This document shows, one piece after another, positions 35,638 to 43,929 of a stretch of DNA of 64,000 nucleotides. The stretch lies in contig JAEEWG010000017.1 in assembly GCA_016287245.1 (NCBI GenBank), positions 1-64,000 on the forward strand, read 5' to 3'. This DNA comes from Clostridia bacterium. Its GTDB lineage: Bacteria; Bacillota; Clostridia; Saccharofermentanales; Saccharofermentanaceae. A model generated the notes under the pieces. It had not been told where the DNA came from. It worked only from the letters and a program-made list of their open reading frames with translations, and ran no database searches. The position numbers were made by a program, and so were the translations under genes. Every line of letters begins with the position of its first letter. The first letter of the stretch is position 1.

Positions 35638-37044
35638 TTATTTCTTCTTCGGCGACTTTCTTTTCTTCGCCGGAGCTGTCTTCTTCTCTACCTTCCCGAC
35701 CTTCTCGGAACGGACTCGCTCGATAAAATCGATGTCGGTCTTTCCGGAGATGAAATCCGGGTGGTTGATAAGTTCATAAAGATAGTCCACATTCGTTTTA
35801 ATGCCCGTGATGATGACTTCGCCGAGGGCGGTCTGCATCTTGCGGATCGCTTCCGCACGGGACGGCGCGAATACGCTCAGTTTGGCGAGCATGGAATCGT
35901 AGTACGGCGGGATCTCGAGTCCGGCGAAGATCGCGGAATCGATACGGACGCCCGGTCCTCCCGGAAGATATACGCCGGTGATCTTACCCGGGCACGGACG
36001 GAATTTCTTCTCCGGATCCTCGGCATTGATACGGCACTCGATGGAGTGCCCGGTAAGCTTGATGTCTTCCTGTGAAAACCACAGGCGCTCGCCGGAAGCG
36101 ATGCGGATCTGGGCTTTGATGAGGTCGACACCGGTGACCCATTCCGTGATCGGATGTTCGACCTGGATACGGGTATTCATTTCCATGAAATAGTAGTTTC
36201 CGTTCGGCTCCAGAAGGAATTCGACGGTTCCTGCATTCTCGTAATGGACGGCCTTTGCGGCATCCACGGCACTGGTACAGATCTTTTCGCGAAGCTCAGG
36301 GCTCAGCGAATCGCAGAGCGTCTCCTCGATGATCTTCTGATGATTTCTCTGGATACTGCAGTCACGTTCTCCGAGATGGACGACGTTTCCGAACTTATCG
36401 GCAAGGATCTGCACCTCGATATGCTTGGGGTGCTCGATGTAGTGTTCGATATACATGGAGCCGTCGCCGAAGGCGTTTCTCGCCTCGGCCTGCGCGGTGA
36501 AGAATGCCTGTTCGAAGCCCTCTTCGCTCTTGGCTACACGCATGCCCTTTCCTCCGCCGCCGAGCGACGCCTTGATGATGACCGGATATCCGGCACGAAG
36601 CGCCAGCTCTCTTCCCGTCTTTACGTCAGTGACGGCTTTTGCGGAGCCCGGGATCGTCGGCACACCGGCATCCTGCATGGTCTTTTTCGCCTGCGCCTTA
36701 TTGCCGGCGGCAGCGATCATTCTGGAATCCGGTCCGATGAATGTGATATTACATTTTTCGCAGATCTGGACGAAACGGCTGTCCTCGGAAAGGAAGCCGA
36801 AGCCCGGATGGATCGCATCGGCGCCGCTGACGAGCGTGGCGCTGATGATGCGGCTGATATCGAGATAGCTCTCGGTGGACGGAGCTTTTCCGATACAGAT
36901 AGTCTCGTCGGCCAGCTGTGCGTGGAGCGCGTCCTTATCTGCTTCGGAGCAGACTGCAACGGTGGCTATCCCCATCTCGCGGCAGGCTCTTATGATGCGT
37001 ACGGCGATCTCGCCGCGGTTGGCGATCAGAACTTTACGGATCAT
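35638..37044 (-). CDS. accC: Biotin carboxylase subunit of acetyl-CoA carboxylase
   Basis: The 468-residue ATP-grasp enzyme carboxylates the biotin on AccB. It begins IRKVLIANRGEIAVRIIRAC and has the glycine-rich ATP loop KASLGGGGKGMRV. Later come FLEMNTRIQVEHPITEW and the active-site RIASGERLWF. The last 20 residues form a Lys-rich tail not needed for the fold. Its start overlaps the fabZ stop by four bases. Confidence 0.97.
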   Translation of the reverse strand: MIRKVLIANRGEIAVRIIRACREMGIATVAVCSEADKDALHAQLADETICIGKAPSTESYLDISRIISATLVSGADAIHPGFGFLSEDSRFVQICEKCNITFIGPDSRMIAAAGNKAQAKKTMQDAGVPTIPGSAKAVTDVKTGRELALRAGYPVIIKASLGGGGKGMRVAKSEEGFEQAFFTAQAEARNAFGDGSMYIEHYIEHPKHIEVQILADKFGNVVHLGERDCSIQRNHQKIIEETLCDSLSPELREKICTSAVDAAKAVHYENAGTVEFLLEPNGNYYFMEMNTRIQVEHPITEWVTGVDLIKAQIRIASGERLWFSQEDIKLTGHSIECRINAEDPEKKFRPCPGKITGVYLPGGPGVRIDSAIFAGLEIPPYYDSMLAKLSVFAPSRAEAIRKMQTALGEVIITGIKTNVDYLYELINHPDFISGKTDIDFIERVRSEKVGKVEKKTAPAKKRKSPKKK

Positions 37045-37514
37045 GCTTCGTTCCCACTTTCTTCGGAAGATCCGTTCTTTTCGGGCAGGATCGCGAATTT
37101 GATGATGCAGTCACAGGCCACTTCCCCGTTTACGGAAGCGACGCCGTGTCCCATGCCGACCGGGCCGCGGAGTGCGGTGATCTCGGTCTTTAAGGTCAGA
37201 ACGTCACCCGGGACGACCGGGCGCTTGAACTTGCACTTGTCGATGCCGGCGAATACGGCGATCCTTCCTTTGAACTCTTCCTTGCACAGGATCGCGACCG
37301 CGCCCGTCTGGGCCAGCGCTTCTACCTGAAGAACACCCGGCATGATCGGCATCTCCGGGAAATGTCCCTGGAAATACGGCTCATCGTAGGTGATGCATTT
37401 TCTGCCTAATGCATACACGCCCTCTTCGTAATCCTCGATGGCGTCCACCAGAAGGAAGGGGGATCTGTGCGGCAGGATATCCATGATCTGTTTCGTTGTC
37501 AGTGCTTTTGCCAT
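37041..37514 (-). CDS. fabZ: 3-hydroxyacyl-ACP dehydratase FabZ
   Basis: The 157-residue hot-dog enzyme dehydrates 3-hydroxyacyl-ACP in fatty-acid elongation. The motifs are LPHRSPFLLVD (catalytic His) and GHFPEMPIMPGVLQVEALAQ (catalytic Glu helix). The ATG at 37514 has GAGG nine bases upstream; the TTG five codons earlier is unlikely. It lies between accB and accC. No FabA or FabM is seen in the window, so unsaturated-chain formation is not explained here. Confidence 0.95.
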   Translation of the reverse strand: MAKALTTKQIMDILPHRSPFLLVDAIEDYEEGVYALGRKCITYDEPYFQGHFPEMPIMPGVLQVEALAQTGAVAILCKEEFKGRIAVFAGIDKCKFKRPVVPGDVLTLKTEITALRGPVGMGHGVASVNGEVACDCIIKFAILPEKNGSSEESGNEA

Positions 37515-37576
37515 ATGAATCAACCTCAATTATCGTGCGCCGATGGGGCGCTTCACTTCCCGTTTTCCCGGGGAGC

Positions 37577-38077
37577 TTACTTACTGATCCTAAAGAGAGT
37601 CTGTCCGAACTCGACCTTGCCTTCATTCTCGACGAGGATCTCCTCGATGACGCCATCGAATTCGCTCTCGATCTCGTTCATCATCTTCATGGCCTCGATA
37701 ATGCCGAGGACCTGTCCCTTCTTGACGGTGTCGCCGATGCTGACGAACGGCTTTTCACCGGCGGCCGGGCTTCTGTAGAAAACACCTACGAGAGGTGACT
37801 TGATCTCCTGGACGTTCTCCTTCTTTTCCGGTTCAGCGGAGGCTTCAGCAGGAGCTTCTGCCGGAGCCGGTGCCGGGACAGCCATCGGGAATGGCGGAGG
37901 CGGCATCTCGCCGGGAACAAAGCACATCGGTGCTTTTCTTCCGCTTAAGGAAATATGGGTGTCACCCTGGGTGAACTCGAAGTTCTCGATATTGGAATCC
38001 GAGACGGCCTTAATGATGGAGATGACCTCATGAACGGTCATGCCGGAACTGGTATTGGACTTGTTATCTGTAGCCAT
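37577..38077 (-). CDS. accB: Biotin carboxyl carrier protein of acetyl-CoA carboxylase
   Basis: The 166-residue protein carries biotin on the lysine of the EAMKMMNEI motif, about 35 residues from the C-terminus. An Ala/Pro/Glu-rich flexible linker spans about 60-95, and a short N-terminal helix mediates assembly. It shuttles carboxybiotin between AccC and AccDA. It lies between fabF and fabZ in the operon. Confidence 0.96.
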   Translation of the reverse strand: MATDNKSNTSSGMTVHEVISIIKAVSDSNIENFEFTQGDTHISLSGRKAPMCFVPGEMPPPPFPMAVPAPAPAEAPAEASAEPEKKENVQEIKSPLVGVFYRSPAAGEKPFVSIGDTVKKGQVLGIIEAMKMMNEIESEFDGVIEEILVENEGKVEFGQTLFRISK

Positions 38078-38121
38078 TTTTCTAACTCCTTTATTCTTAT
38101 CTTCGTCTTTTCGACGGGAGC

Positions 38122-39357
38122 TTATTCTTCAAACTTTTTCATGATGATCGACGCGTTGTGTCCGCCGAAACCGAGGGAATTGCTCATCGCATACTTCACT
38201 TCCTGTTCGTAGGACGTACCGAAGCAGTAGTTGAGATCCATCTCTTCCTCCGTCTCCTTCGATCCCACGGTCTCATGAATGAAGCCCTCTTCGATGGACT
38301 TCGCCATAACGATCGCTTCCACAGCACCTGCTGCACCGAGAAGGTGTCCGGTCATGGACTTCGTGGAGTTGATCTTCACGTTATAGGCGGCATCGCCGAG
38401 AGCAGTCTTGATCGCGCGTGTCTCGAAAAGGTCATTGTGGTGGGTCGATGTACCATGTGCGTTGATGTAGTCGAGATCCTTCGGCTCGATACCGGCATCT
38501 GCGATCGCCGCCATCATGGCATGTGCCGCACCGATTCCGGATTCCTCCGGAGATGTGATGTGGTATGCATCGCAGGAAGCGCCGTAACCGGCCATCTCTG
38601 CGTATATCTTCGCACCGCGTGCTTTCGCATGCTCATACTCTTCGAGAACGAGAACGCCGGCGCCTTCGCCGAGAACAAAACCGTCACGGTTCTTATCAAA
38701 CGGGATGGAGGCCTTCATCGGGTCTTCGCTGGTGGACAGTGCTTTGAGAGCACAGAAACCGGCTACGCCCATCGGGCAGATCGCTGCTTCCGTACCACCT
38801 GCGAGAATAACATCCGCTTCGTTGGCCTTGATCGTACGGAATGCTTCACCAATGGAGTTTGTGCCGGATGCGCACGCAGTTACTACGTCGATGTTCTTTC
38901 CCTTGAACCCGGTGACGATGGCAATGTTACCTGCAGCCATGTTACCGATCATGAGCGGGATATAAAGCGGTCCGATCTTGTTCGGGCCGTACTCGAGGAG
39001 ACGGCTGTGTTCACGCTCATTTGCCTGCATGGAGCCGACGCCGGAACCGACGATGACACCGCATCGGTATGCATCTTCTTTTTCGATATCGATACCGGAA
39101 TCCTTCACAGCCATCAGGGCCGCCGCAGCAGCATACTGAGAGAACGGTTCCATTCTTTTCGCGGTCTTAAAGTCCATGAACTCGTCGGCTTTAAAATCCT
39201 TCACTTCGCCGGCGACCTTCGCCTTAAAATCGGTCGTATCGAATCGGGTGATCGGGCCAATGCCGACTTTGCCGGCACGGATGTTCTTCCAGAACTCCTC
39301 CACAGTGTTGCCCAGCGGAGTGATCGCGCCCATACCTGTAATCACAACTCGTCTCAT
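38122..39357 (-). CDS. fabF: 3-oxoacyl-ACP synthase II FabF
   Basis: The 411-residue condensing enzyme elongates acyl-ACP with malonyl-ACP. The catalytic Cys lies in VVTACASGTNSIGEAF near residue 162, the two His in NAHGTSTHHND near 300 and MTGHLLGAAGA near 338. Length is standard. It sits between fabG and accB. Confidence 0.97.
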   Translation of the reverse strand: MRRVVITGMGAITPLGNTVEEFWKNIRAGKVGIGPITRFDTTDFKAKVAGEVKDFKADEFMDFKTAKRMEPFSQYAAAAALMAVKDSGIDIEKEDAYRCGVIVGSGVGSMQANEREHSRLLEYGPNKIGPLYIPLMIGNMAAGNIAIVTGFKGKNIDVVTACASGTNSIGEAFRTIKANEADVILAGGTEAAICPMGVAGFCALKALSTSEDPMKASIPFDKNRDGFVLGEGAGVLVLEEYEHAKARGAKIYAEMAGYGASCDAYHITSPEESGIGAAHAMMAAIADAGIEPKDLDYINAHGTSTHHNDLFETRAIKTALGDAAYNVKINSTKSMTGHLLGAAGAVEAIVMAKSIEEGFIHETVGSKETEEEMDLNYCFGTSYEQEVKYAMSNSLGFGGHNASIIMKKFEE

Positions 39358-39404
39358 GTTTCTTTACCTTCCTTTATTTCAGTTCGCGGATGCTTTCCGC
39401 TCTA

Positions 39405-40139
39405 TCACATGCACATGCCGCCGTCGACGGTCAGCACCTGGCCTGTGATGTAATCTGCTTTTTCCGATGCGAGGAAACCGATTGCATTGGCGATGTCCTC
39501 CGGCTTCGCGGTGCGCTTTAAGGGCACCATGTTGAGGAATGCTTCCTTGACCTTATCGCTCAGCACGTCGGTCATGTCTGTCTCGACAAATCCCGGAGCT
39601 ACCGCATTGACATTGATGCCGCGGGAGCCGAGTTCTTTTGCCAGAGACTTCGTAAAGCCGATGATGCCGGCCTTCGAAGCTGCGTAGTTCGCCTGGCCCG
39701 CATTTCCCTGGATACCCACGATCGATGCGATGTTGATGATCTTTCCGGATCTCTGCTTCATCATGATGGCGGAGCAGGCTTTGCTCATAAGGAAACAGCC
39801 TTTCAGATTCGTGTCGATGACCGAATCGAAATCCTCTTCGCTCATGCGAAGAAGGAGACCGTCCTTCGTCACACCGGCGTTATTTACAAGAACGTCCACC
39901 GTGCCGAATGTCTCCTGGACCTTGGCTACTGCTTCATCTACCTCGTCCTTCACTTTTACGTCGCATTTGATCGCGATGGCCTTTACGCCGTTATCCCCAC
40001 AAGCAGTGCAAACTTCATCGGCCTTTGCCTGGTTCCCGTGATAGATCACGGCAACGTTCATCCCCATTTTGCTAAGTTCAATAGCTGTGGCGCGCCCGAT
40101 TCCCCGGGAGCCGCCGGTTACGATCGCGGTCTTACTCAT
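39405..40139 (-). CDS. fabG: 3-oxoacyl-ACP reductase FabG
   Basis: The 244-residue short-chain dehydrogenase reduces 3-oxoacyl-ACP with NADPH. It has the TGGSRGIGRATA cofactor loop, the NNAG motif, the catalytic Ser/Tyr/Lys (SIVGIQGNAGQANYAASKAG) and the C-terminal YITGQVLTVDGGM. Its start overlaps the fabD stop by four bases. Confidence 0.97.
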   Translation of the reverse strand: MSKTAIVTGGSRGIGRATAIELSKMGMNVAVIYHGNQAKADEVCTACGDNGVKAIAIKCDVKVKDEVDEAVAKVQETFGTVDVLVNNAGVTKDGLLLRMSEEDFDSVIDTNLKGCFLMSKACSAIMMKQRSGKIINIASIVGIQGNAGQANYAASKAGIIGFTKSLAKELGSRGINVNAVAPGFVETDMTDVLSDKVKEAFLNMVPLKRTAKPEDIANAIGFLASEKADYITGQVLTVDGGMCM

Positions 40140-41071
40140 TTTTCTTCCTCCATAGCCTTTCTGACCTCTTCTGCGACATGCATCGCATCCTCGATGGTCT
40201 CGACATTATAGATATTTACGCCCTCAAGGGTCTTCTTAACAAATCCGGAGATCGTCTTTCCTGGACCGATCTCAATAAAGGTGTCGATGCCGGCATCTCG
40301 GAGCGCTTCGATATCCTGCTGCATCCGGACAGAGCCGCTCACCTGCTTTTGAAGAAGCTCCGGGATCTCCTTGCTGTCATGTACGAGTTTGCCCGTAAGA
40401 TTGGCGGCGTACGGAGCTTTTAGATCAGAAAAAGTGATCTCATCGATGTACTTTCTCAGTTCTTTTCCCGCAGTCTCCATGATCGGTGAATGGAAAGGTC
40501 CGCTGCACTTAAGTGCGATCACTCGCTTCGCGCCCTTTTCCTTCAGGACTTCGCCGGCCTTCTCGACCGCTTCCTTATAACCTGTGATCACGATCTGTCC
40601 AGGGCAGTTGAAGTTAGCGACATACACCCCTTCGATCCCGTCGATCGCTGTTCTTAAGTCTTCTTCGCTCATCCCGATGACCGCACTCATACCACCGATA
40701 TCGGGAGCGGCCTCTTCCATGATCTTTCCGCGGATCGTCACGAGTTTGACCGCATCTTCAAAGGACATCGCACCGGATGCCACGAGTGCCGTATATTCTC
40801 CAAGCGAAAGTCCGCAGGTCGCGTTCGGCTCGATCCCCTGTCTGCGGAGAAGATCCGTCGCGGCAAGGCAGGCTGTCATGAGGCAGACCTGGGTGTACTT
40901 CGTCTGGTTCAGTTCTTCTTTTTCATGAAAACAGAGATCAGGAATATCGTATCCGCTGATCCGGCTGGCCGTATCAAAGAGTGCTCTGGCTGAGCTATCC
41001 TTCTCGTAGAAGTCCTGCATCATGCCGTTTTTCTGGGCGCCCTGGCCCGGGTAAACAAATGCGATCTTCAT
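40136..41071 (-). CDS. fabD: Malonyl-CoA:ACP transacylase FabD
   Basis: The 311-residue enzyme loads malonyl groups onto ACP. The nucleophile Ser is in GLSLGEYTALVASG near residue 90. The partner His is in CSGPFHSPIME near 200, and PGQGAQKNGMM is at the N-terminus. It overlaps fabK by one base and fabG by four, so translation is tightly coupled. Confidence 0.97.
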   Translation of the reverse strand: MKIAFVYPGQGAQKNGMMQDFYEKDSSARALFDTASRISGYDIPDLCFHEKEELNQTKYTQVCLMTACLAATDLLRRQGIEPNATCGLSLGEYTALVASGAMSFEDAVKLVTIRGKIMEEAAPDIGGMSAVIGMSEEDLRTAIDGIEGVYVANFNCPGQIVITGYKEAVEKAGEVLKEKGAKRVIALKCSGPFHSPIMETAGKELRKYIDEITFSDLKAPYAANLTGKLVHDSKEIPELLQKQVSGSVRMQQDIEALRDAGIDTFIEIGPGKTISGFVKKTLEGVNIYNVETIEDAMHVAEEVRKAMEEEK

Positions 41072-42000
41072 TATTTTCTGCCTCCGAGAAGAGCTTCCGC
41101 CTGATCCATCATGGAGACCATTCTGTCCTTGACGGTCATCTGCTCTTTAAGAAGTCCGGAGATCTGGCCGGCCATGAAGGAGCCCATGTCCTTGTCGCCA
41201 TCGAGAACGGCTTTTCTCAGAGAACCGAGGGAGAGCTGCTCGAGTTCGTCGAGAGTCGCGCCTTCGGCTTCCATCTTCAGATAGAGCTTGGTCAGCTGGT
41301 TTCTGATCGTTCTTACCGGATGGCCGGTGCTTCTTCCGGTTACTTTTGTATCGATATCGCTCGCCTTCAGGACGAGGTCCTTATAGTTCTGGTGGATGTT
41401 CGTCTCATCACACGGGATGAAACATGTACCGCACTGGACACCCTCGGCACCCAGCATGAATGCTGCGGCAATTCCTCTGCCATCTGCGATACCGCCGGCA
41501 GCGATGACCGGGATCGACAGTGCATCTACGACCTGCGGCACGAGCGTCATGGTCGTCAGTTCACCGATATGTCCGCCGGACTCGGTTCCTTCTGCCACAA
41601 CAGCATCGACACCGAGCTTTTCCATTCTCTTCGCAAGACCTACAGATGCGATGACCGGGATGATCTTGATGCCGGCTTCCTGCCACTTCTTCAGATATCG
41701 CTCCGGGGAGCCTGCGCCTGTCGTGATGACGGCTACTTTTTCCTCAGCAAGGACATCTGCGATCTCCGGGGCATGCGGGTTCATGAGCATAACGTTGACA
41801 CCAAACGGCTTGTCCGTCAGCTCGCGGCAGCACTTGACCTGGTTTCTGACCCAATCCGCATCGGCTCCGCCGGAACCGATAATACCAAGTCCGCCGGCAT
41901 TACTTACTGCGGCAGCAAGGTGATAGTCTGCCACCCAGGCCATTCCGCCCTGGATGATCGGATATTCAATATTGAGTAATTCTGTCAGTCTCGTTTTCAT
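41071..42000 (-). CDS. fabK: FMN-dependent enoyl-ACP reductase II FabK
   Basis: The 309-residue flavoprotein of the nitronate-monooxygenase fold reduces trans-2-enoyl-ACP, the last step of the elongation cycle. It has IIQGGMAWVADYHLAAAVS at the N-terminus, AEGTESGGHIGELTTM, and VIAAGGIADGRGIAAAFMLGAEGVQ, the FMN phosphate site. FabK replaces the triclosan-sensitive FabI in many Bacillota. It is the second gene of the operon. Confidence 0.95.
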   Translation of the reverse strand: MKTRLTELLNIEYPIIQGGMAWVADYHLAAAVSNAGGLGIIGSGGADADWVRNQVKCCRELTDKPFGVNVMLMNPHAPEIADVLAEEKVAVITTGAGSPERYLKKWQEAGIKIIPVIASVGLAKRMEKLGVDAVVAEGTESGGHIGELTTMTLVPQVVDALSIPVIAAGGIADGRGIAAAFMLGAEGVQCGTCFIPCDETNIHQNYKDLVLKASDIDTKVTGRSTGHPVRTIRNQLTKLYLKMEAEGATLDELEQLSLGSLRKAVLDGDKDMGSFMAGQISGLLKEQMTVKDRMVSMMDQAEALLGGRK

Positions 42001-42023
42001 ATGTAACTCCTTTTTATCTGTGA

Positions 42024-43034
42024 TCAGATCTCTGTCTGGAATGCTCCCCAGATCAGGCCTGCGCCGAAGCTGGAGATGACGACTTTCTTCTTCCCTTCAC
42101 CAAGTCTTCCGTCCTTTTTCATCTCATCGAGGAGGATCGGGATGCTGGCCGAGGAGGTATTTCCTGTTCTTTCGATATTCATCGGGAACTTTTCGAGTGG
42201 CTGCTTTAAGTGCTTGGCTACGGACTCGATGATCCTGCGATTTGCCTGGTGCAGTATGAAATAGTCGATCTCATCCGGGTCTGTCCCGGTCTTTTCGAGC
42301 AGATCATCGATGACTCTCGGCACTTCCGTAACAGCAAACTTAAATACCGTCTGTCCGTCCATGTTGATGTAGTTGGACTTTCGGAATTCTTCGGTCTTCT
42401 CTTTCCCCTTCTGCATGACGGACTCGCAGCGCAGGCAGCCGCTTCTTTTTCCGGATGCGCGCATAATGGCATCGTACTGGAGTTCCGGGTTCGCCTTAAG
42501 CACAACAGCACCCGCTCCATCTCCGAAGAGGATGCAGGTGCCGCGATCTTCATAGTTTGTATAGTTTGAAAGGTTTTCGGCGCCGACGACAAGTGCGCAG
42601 TCGACCATACCGGAACGGATGTAACTCTGCGCCGTCACATAGGCGGTAAGGAAGCCCGGGCAGGCGGCATTTACATCGAAGCACATCGCATTATCTGCAT
42701 CGACTGCTGCCTGGACACATGCGGCAAGCGCCGGGAATAGAATATTCGGGGTTGTAGATGCGACCACGACAAGTCCGATCTCCTTCGGGTCGATCCCGGA
42801 ATCCAGGACAGCTGCTTTTCCCGCAGCGACCGCCATCGACTCTGTCGTATCTTCGGCAGGATCCGATATGTGGCGCTCCTTGATGCCGGTGCGCTCCGTG
42901 ATCCACGCATCATTCGTCTCCACGATCTTCGCCAGATCGTCGTTAGTAAGAACATCCTTCGGCAGGTAGCTGCCGATACCGATCACCCGGCCAAAACCGT
43001 TTGCACGATCCGAGGATGGATTTGAAGTCAACAT
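42024..43034 (-). CDS. fabH: 3-oxoacyl-ACP synthase III FabH
   Basis: The 336-residue enzyme condenses acetyl- or branched acyl-CoA with malonyl-ACP to start fatty-acid synthesis. The catalytic Cys lies in NAACPGFLTAYV near residue 120, the His in YFILHQANRRI near 255 and the Asn in TGNTSSASIPILL near 287. The ATG at 43034 is preferred over the TTG seven codons upstream. It is the first gene of the operon. Confidence 0.95.
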   Translation of the reverse strand: MLTSNPSSDRANGFGRVIGIGSYLPKDVLTNDDLAKIVETNDAWITERTGIKERHISDPAEDTTESMAVAAGKAAVLDSGIDPKEIGLVVVASTTPNILFPALAACVQAAVDADNAMCFDVNAACPGFLTAYVTAQSYIRSGMVDCALVVGAENLSNYTNYEDRGTCILFGDGAGAVVLKANPELQYDAIMRASGKRSGCLRCESVMQKGKEKTEEFRKSNYINMDGQTVFKFAVTEVPRVIDDLLEKTGTDPDEIDYFILHQANRRIIESVAKHLKQPLEKFPMNIERTGNTSSASIPILLDEMKKDGRLGEGKKKVVISSFGAGLIWGAFQTEI

Positions 43035-43058
43035 AAAAAATACTTTGCCTTTCAAACT

Positions 43059-43074
43059 ATTTTATATTCAAAAT
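43059..43074. promoter_or_regulatory. Inverted repeat upstream of fabH, possible FabT-type operator
   Basis: ATTTT and AAAAT arms are separated by six bases just after the fabH -10 box, beside a TTTGAA direct repeat. This is a position where lipid-responsive repressors bind in other Bacillota. The match to any known consensus was not verified. Confidence 0.28.
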
Positions 43075-43101
43075 ATTATATCTTATATGTACTAATGTCA
43101 A
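43073..43101 (-). promoter_or_regulatory. Promoter of the fatty-acid synthesis operon
   Basis: Minus-strand TTGACA (43096-43101) is followed after 17 bases by TAATAT (43073-43078). A TATAAT at 43075-43080 overlaps it with a 15-base spacer. Confidence 0.65.
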
Positions 43102-43179
43102 TAACGGTTTCTTGATGTTTCGGATTTACAGGCATCCGGGGACTTTCTGAAGAAAGTGGATTCTTTCAGGAAAAAGGTG

Positions 43180-43208
43180 TTGACAGATACCCTACCCGCG
43201 CATATAAT
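43180..43208 (+). promoter_or_regulatory. Consensus promoter of tRNA-Gly
   Basis: TTGACA (43180-43185), a 17-base spacer and TATAAT (43203-43208) form a perfect sigma-A promoter 20 bases before the tRNA. Confidence 0.93.
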
Positions 43209-43227
43209 ATTCACGTTGACCAAAAAC

Positions 43228-43302
43228 GCGGGATTAACTCAGTGGTAGAGTGTCACCTTGCCAAGGTGAAAGTCGCGAGTTCGAATCTCGTATCCCGCTC
43301 CA
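43228..43302 (+). tRNA. tRNA-Gly (GCC)
   Basis: This 75-base gene includes an encoded CCA. The acceptor stem pairs GCGGGAT with ATCCCGC. The anticodon stem TCACC/GGTGA holds the loop TTGCCAA, anticodon GCC. The T loop is TTCGAAT. Confidence 0.97.
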
Positions 43303-43307
43303 CTTAG

Positions 43308-43338
43308 AGGACTGACTCAGAAGAGTCAGTCCTTTTTT
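43308..43338 (+). terminator. Terminator of tRNA-Gly
   Basis: A perfect 11-bp stem (AGGACTGACTC at 43308-43318, GAGTCAGTCCT at 43323-43333) with loop AGAA is followed by TTTTT. Confidence 0.95.
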
Positions 43339-43389
43339 CGTATGCGCCTGGTTCTGTGGGTGGGAGATCCACCCGGATTTCTTCGTATA

Positions 43390-43838
43390 GCATGGGGGCG
43401 TCGCCTCTTCTTCTAATTCCCATGTCATGTGAATGAGAGGAATTCATGGGGATTGGGAGTTCCCCAGTTTTCCCATGACCTGGAAATTGAAGAAATTCAT
43501 GGGGATTCTTTATTTCATGAATTTCCCATCACTATTTTCTGTGTGCAAGTCATGGGAAAGCATCTTCTTTCCAGTTTCCCATGCCGCTTACATCATGGGA
43601 AAAACCAACTCCTAAAAATCCCCATGATTTTTCAATCAAAAACAGGCATGGGAAAGTCTCCCTTTTGCAGATTCCCATGAAAACCCGATTTGAACCGATC
43701 ATGGGAAAAGACACCCTTTGCAGAACCCCATGAAAACCGCACCCGAACTGGTCATGAGAAAAGACATTCTTTATTGATTCCCATGAAAACCGCACTCGAA
43801 CCAGTCATGGGAAAACCCCATTCCCGCAATCCCCCACA
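43390..43838. repeat. Array of eight 53-bp units made of alternating inverted CCCATGA/TCATGGG motifs
   Basis: CCCATG-type motifs start at 43419, 43472, 43525, 43578, 43621, 43674, 43727 and 43780, and a degenerate one at 43833. The inverted TCATGGG-type motifs start at 43444, 43497, 43550, 43593, 43646, 43699, 43752 and 43805, with a degenerate one at 43390. The period is exactly 53 bases except unit four, which is 43. Inside a unit the two motifs are separated by 18 bases (8 in unit four). The next unit always begins 21 bases after the second motif. The last three units are most alike (CCCATGAAAACCGCAC shared by two). A 53-base period cannot code for a protein repeat, and flanking terminators face inward from both sides. 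It resembles alternating REP/BIME-type elements or a clustered protein-binding site. Function is unknown. Confidence 0.9.
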
Positions 43839-43870
43839 AAAAAGCAGCACCTCGCTTCCCGAGATGCTGC
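43838..43870 (-). terminator. Terminator after the hisA-like gene
   Basis: An 11-bp stem with one wobble pairs 43844-43854 with 43860-43870 and is followed on the minus strand by six T. The loop is five bases. Confidence 0.92.
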
Positions 43871-43929
43871 CGCCATTTCTCATATTAACAAATCAAGCAG
43901 GTCCTGCCGCGGCCGCAGCCGCGCCCGCG

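Noticed and set aside
43429..43795. Short open frames running through the 53-bp array
   Set aside because: The period is not a multiple of three, so the reading frame changes every unit. No ribosome site or family is present.
43390..43838. The array as a CRISPR
   Set aside because: The conserved parts are only 7-10 bases and alternate in orientation, intervals partly resemble one another, and no cas genes are near.
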